Assembly: GCA_036946415.1 (NCBI GenBank)
Contig: JAQIJD010000008.1
Span: 1 to 64,000, forward strand
Length of the DNA: 64,000 nucleotides
Origin: Sphingomonas_Q fennica_A
Lineage (GTDB): Bacteria; Pseudomonadota; Alphaproteobacteria; Sphingomonadales; Sphingomonadaceae
Direction of reading: 5' to 3'
Positions 61,901-64,000 of this stretch are shown here, one piece after another; the stretch's first letter is position 1, and each line of letters begins with the position of its first letter. A program made the position numbers and the translations under genes. The notes beneath the pieces were generated by a model, which was given only the letters and a program-made list of their open reading frames with translations, did no database searches and was not told the origin of the DNA.

Positions 61901-62369
61901 GCGGATCGCGATCCTCGATCACCTCCACCAGCGGATCGATCAGGCCGTCGCCGCCGCCTACGGCTGGCCGGAGGCGCTGGGGGCCGAGGCGATCGTCGCA
62001 CAAGTGGTGGCGCTGAATGCGGAGCGGCGGCGCGAGGAGCAGGCGGGGCGCACCCGCTGGCTGCGGCCGGACCATCAGGCGGCGCGCGTTGGCCGGGGGG
62101 TGGCGCCGGCCGCGGGCGACCAGCCCGCGCTCGCCCCGATCGCCACGCCTGCGGGCCGGCCGCCGCTGCCGCGCGATCCGTTCGAGCGATCGGCGGCGAT
62201 CATGGCGGCGCTGGCGGCGCGCGGCGGGCCGGTCTCCACCGCGACGCTCGCCGGCGGTTTCCGCGGCGGGCGGCCGGTCGAGCGCAGCGTCGAACGCATT
62301 CTCGCCGCCGGCGCGCGCGTCGGCCTCGTCACGCGCGACGGGGATCGCTGGCTTCTGCCGCGGGGGTGA
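58989..62369 (+). CDS. MmeI-like DNA methyltransferase with N-terminal nuclease motif
   Basis: A 1,126-residue type IIL/IIG-like enzyme. The N-terminal part (FVARWRDGRGGQERANYAMF) and a D-ExK nuclease motif (RIDLYKRGAFLCECKQSR; Asp71, Glu81, Lys83) resemble MmeI. The adenine-methyltransferase core has SAM motif I VLDPACGTGNFLYVAMLL (near 429) and catalytic motif IV IVGNPPFLGGKDIR (near 557); HYTPRPSVERVVN lies between helical parts. The C-terminus (GRPVERSVERILAAGARVG) looks like a winged helix, which is extra to MmeI. BREX PglX is an alternative of similar size but lacks the ExK motif. No clear ribosome site: probably coupled to terD. Confidence 0.8.
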   Translation: MEADAFVARWRDGRGGQERANYAMFLLELCDLIGVARPDQAGADHDANDYVFERVVRFPGLDAPDRLGRIDLYKRGAFLCECKQSRRADGAKGAVPLAERAVEPGGGGGRADAGWDALMKAARHQAMAYVAALPVDHPAPPFLIVCDIGRCLELYADFSGTGRLYALFPDRRGYRIFLDDLRDPAVRDLLRKVWEAPHALDATRAAAQVTRGVATRLARVSRALEVQEGVAALDQPARGLLAEEIALFLMRLIFSMFAEDVGLLPPESLTRLLERAQDEPDALPHYLAELWGTMDRSGGSRFSLAIGADVRYFNGGLFRNARVFHLPREELGELVAAARADWQTVEPAIFGTLLEQALDPADRTRLGAHYTPRPSVERVVNATMIDPLRDQWRLALLAIEEARERGEAEAALAIARRFHAGLAAVRVLDPACGTGNFLYVAMLLLKRLEAEVRETILDLRGGETFDIAIDPHNFLGLELNPRAAAIAELVLWIGYLQWHFANHSGAPAEPILRRFGNINGGAAGGRDALLAADAGGLADLAAPRPAEWPAADYIVGNPPFLGGKDIRRELGGAYAEALWRAHRHMPRAADLVMYWWDRAAGLLQAPGTRLRRFGFVTTNSITQSFSRRVIAARLAGAAPLSIVHAVPDHPWTRVTRDAAAVRIAMTVVARGEADGLLRTVTDEADLDTDTPAIGFAERHGRINADLTIGADVTLARPLAANAGLSSPGMKLHGAGFIVSPVEAEALGLGRREGLEAHVRPYCNGRDLTGRSRGALVIDLFGIGEDELRLRFPEVWTHIHATVGRERAENRRATYRDNWWLFGEPRRELRPALAGLTRYIATVETAKHRLFQFLDGAIVPDNMLVAIASADAFHLGVLSSRIHMIWSAHAGGTLEDRPRYTKGQCFDPFPFPDPAPGLRAEIAELAEELDATRKAVLADRPELTLTALYNLLGQRRSGTTPTAAAAALMGAGRIAILDHLHQRIDQAVAAAYGWPEALGAEAIVAQVVALNAERRREEQAGRTRWLRPDHQAARVGRGVAPAAGDQPALAPIATPAGRPPLPRDPFERSAAIMAALAARGGPVSTATLAGGFRGGRPVERSVERILAAGARVGLVTRDGDRWLLPRG

Positions 62370-62961
62370 GGTGCGGCATCACCACGCCCAGCGCATGGGC
62401 GACATAGGCCTGCTTCTCCCCCACCGGCGCGACATAGTGCAGTGCCTCCCGCGCATGGCCGGGGGAGGCGCCGCGCGCGATCATCCACGCGGCGAGATAG
62501 GGCGCGGCGAGGCAGCCGCCGGCGGTGGCGATATTGCCCGAGGCCGCGAACGGCGCGTCGATGACGCGCACGCCGGCCTCGACCACCCATGGCTTGGTGG
62601 TGAGATCGGTGCAGGCCGGCACGTCCCCGATCAGCCCGAGCTTCGCCAGCAGCAGCGTGCCCGAACATTGCGCCGCGATCAGCTGCCGCGCCGGATCGAG
62701 CGTCAGTTGCGCGAGCAAAGCGGCATCGGCGGCATGATCGCGCGTGCGGATGCCGCTGCCGATCAGCACGGCATCCGCCTCGCCCACGAAGTCGAGCGGG
62801 CGCTGGGACAGGGCGGTGAGGCCGTTCATCGACGTGACGCGCGCCGTGGGGCTGGTGATATGCGCCTGCCAGCCGTGCGGCCGCAGCCGGTTGAGGAGCG
62901 CCTGCGCGACGAACGAATCCAATTCGTTGAAGCCGTCGAGGGTGAGGATCGCGATCTGCAT
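62329..62961 (-). CDS. DJ-1/PfpI-family protein
   Basis: A 210-residue class I glutamine-amidotransferase-like protein. The start MQIAILTLDGFNELDSFVA, the elbow IAAQCSGTLLLAKLGLIGD (nucleophile Cys in QCSG) and FAASGNIATAGGCLAAPYL match the DJ-1/PfpI superfamily of regulators, glyoxalases and isonitrile hydratases. Its start shares one base with the phzF-like stop (TGATG). Its 3' end overlaps the methyltransferase gene tail-to-tail by 41 bases, so each transcript ends inside the other. Confidence 0.85.
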   Translation of the reverse strand: MQIAILTLDGFNELDSFVAQALLNRLRPHGWQAHITSPTARVTSMNGLTALSQRPLDFVGEADAVLIGSGIRTRDHAADAALLAQLTLDPARQLIAAQCSGTLLLAKLGLIGDVPACTDLTTKPWVVEAGVRVIDAPFAASGNIATAGGCLAAPYLAAWMIARGASPGHAREALHYVAPVGEKQAYVAHALGVVMPHLTPAAEASDPRRA

Positions 62962-63803
62962 CAGTTGTGGCTCCGGCCCGAGAAAAGCGTCTGCGTGGCG
63001 CCCGCCACCCAAACCTGCCCGGTCTCGTCCTGCGAGACGCGGATGCGGCCGGTGCGGCCGAGGCGGGTGCCCTGGGCGGCGACGTAGCGCCCCTGCGCCC
63101 GGCCGCTGGCGAACAGCCACTGGCCGATCGAGGCGTTGAGGCTGCCGGTGACGGGATCCTCGATCAGCGCGCCCTGCGCATCGCTGAAGATCGCGCGGAT
63201 CTCGAACGCCGCGTCATGGCCGGGGGCGTGCGGGCCGACGACGCCGATGTCGATCCGGTCCGGATGATGCCGGGCGGGCTCGAGCGCCAGCACCGCCTCG
63301 GCCGAATCCAGCATCACCGCGATCCAGCCGGGGCCGTTGTCCGCCCAGGCGGCATCGACGATGGCGGCGCGATCGATGCCCAGCACGGCCGCCGCGGTGG
63401 CGATCTCCGCCTCGGCGGGCGCGCCGCTGCGCAACAGGGGCGGGGCGGCGAAGGCCAGATCGGTGCCGTCGGTGCGGAGCGTGACCAGCCCCGCCCCGCA
63501 TTGCTGGACGATCGCACCCTCCCGCTGCGGCCGCCCGCCCGCTTCCCGCCACGCATGGGCGCTGCCGAGCGTGGGGTGGCCGGCGAAGGGCAGTTCGTGC
63601 GCCAGGGTGAAGATGCGGACGCGATAGTCGGCGGCGGGATCGGTGGGGGGCAGCAGGAAGGCCGTCTCCGACAGGTTGAGCCAGCGGGTGATCGCCTGCA
63701 TCTCCTCCGTCGACAGCCCCTCCGCATCCGCCACCACGGCGAGCGGATTGCCGGTGAAGGGGCCGGTGCCGAAGACATCGACGAGGCGGAACGGGCGGGA
63801 CAT
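62961..63803 (-). CDS. PhzF-family isomerase/epimerase-like protein
   Basis: A 280-residue diaminopimelate-epimerase-fold protein. The N-terminal RLVDVFGTGPFTGNPLAVV, SETAFLLPP (the catalytic Glu in NLSETAF) and LPFAGHPTLGSAHA are family hallmarks. The C-terminal IEDPVTGSLNASIGQWL carries the second half-site. PhzF itself isomerises a phenazine precursor, but most family members are of unknown function and no phenazine genes occur here. ATG 63803 has GGAG nine bases upstream; it is co-translated with the PfpI gene. Confidence 0.9.
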   Translation of the reverse strand: MSRPFRLVDVFGTGPFTGNPLAVVADAEGLSTEEMQAITRWLNLSETAFLLPPTDPAADYRVRIFTLAHELPFAGHPTLGSAHAWREAGGRPQREGAIVQQCGAGLVTLRTDGTDLAFAAPPLLRSGAPAEAEIATAAAVLGIDRAAIVDAAWADNGPGWIAVMLDSAEAVLALEPARHHPDRIDIGVVGPHAPGHDAAFEIRAIFSDAQGALIEDPVTGSLNASIGQWLFASGRAQGRYVAAQGTRLGRTGRIRVSQDETGQVWVAGATQTLFSGRSHN

Positions 63804-63842
63804 GATGCGGAACTCCGTGTTGGTTGTTGCGATGGGGCTTCG

Positions 63843-63967
63843 GCGAGAACCTCTCCCCTCCCTGAAAGGGAGGGGGCGGGGGTGGGTTCGCCCGTTGGCG
63901 GGCGTGACCGAGCCTCGCGACGAACCCACCTCCAGCCCCTCCCTTTCAGGGAGGGGAGAGGTTTCGC
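63843..63967. repeat. palindromic intergenic repeat, copy B (inverted)
   Basis: Arms 63843-63890 and 63920-63967 pair almost perfectly over 48 bases (GCGAGAACCTCTCCCCTCCC with its complement, and GGGGGTGGGTTCG with CGAACCCACC). The centre, CCGTTGGCGGGCGTGACCGAG, is the reverse complement of the centre of copy A (42165-42269). It lies upstream of the PhzF-like gene. Confidence 0.82.
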
Positions 63968-64000
63968 CGTCCTTCTGGCTGACCCGGCCTAGGCGATCGG

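Noticed and set aside
58989..62369. BREX PglX identity for the methyltransferase
   Set aside because: No other BREX genes (brxC, pglZ, brxL) are nearby, and the ExK nuclease motif fits MmeI-like enzymes better.

Overview
The window is high-GC DNA from an alphaproteobacterium, most likely a sphingomonad. This rests on gene content: a TonB-dependent receptor, a class II DAHP synthase, a LigF-like glutathione transferase and the style of the dispersed GC-rich palindromes. No rRNA or other definitive marker is present. One tRNA (tRNA-Glu, CTC) is encoded.

Layout. (1) 1-727 is the 5' part of a CzcC-type outer-membrane efflux gene, preceded at 781-1117 by a small secreted-type protein. (2) 1156-23564 is an amine/amino-acid acquisition and oxidation region. 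It holds a hydroxyacid dehydrogenase, a TonB receptor, an M20 amidohydrolase, an Lrp/AsnC regulator, three collapsed catabolic genes (aminotransferase, tartrate/D-malate dehydrogenase, succinate-semialdehyde dehydrogenase), a GNAT protein, an aldehyde dehydrogenase, a PuuB-like FAD oxidase, a complete peptide-type ABC importer, a membrane acyltransferase, a three-subunit opine-oxidase-like dehydrogenase, an M15 peptidase, a cupin and a HAD hydrolase. Seven copies of a 15-bp palindromic site (CGGnA-N5-TnCCG and close variants) lie in its intergenic gaps and look like one regulon. (3) 24440-26644 is an insertion-sequence graveyard, with an IS630 element inside IS5-family debris. (4) 26772-45707 is mostly housekeeping: trmO, tRNA-Glu, aroG, trpE, a PpiD-like chaperone, tpiA, priA, a vapBC pair, a P450-SDR-GST trio, a TPR protein, ispE and an N-formylglutamate-amidohydrolase-like gene. 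(5) 45739-50433 carries ilvD, nnr and an RNA m5U methyltransferase. (6) 50874-62369 is an accessory cluster: a 1,498-residue SF1 helicase fused to a nuclease, divergent from three TerD-family genes, a DUF475/TerC-like membrane protein and an MmeI-like methyltransferase-nuclease. This is the best candidate for an undescribed stress or defence system. (7) 62329-63803 holds a DJ-1/PfpI gene and a PhzF gene.

In region 2 the genes suggest this flow: uptake through the TonB receptor and ABC importer, oxidative deamination by the PuuB-like oxidase and the three-subunit dehydrogenase, then aldehyde oxidation by the intact aldehyde dehydrogenase. The GABA-type lower pathway (transaminase, SSADH) is present only as fossils, so its function must be lost or supplied elsewhere.

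Reading caution. Five otherwise intact genes (czcC, the hydroxyacid dehydrogenase, a permease, the M15 peptidase, nnr) each need a single-base correction to read as full-length family members, and a sixth small gene probably does too. Three of these sit at runs of 6-7 G. These look more like assembly errors than decay, unlike the three genuinely collapsed genes. All product calls come from reading motifs by eye; no database search was run.
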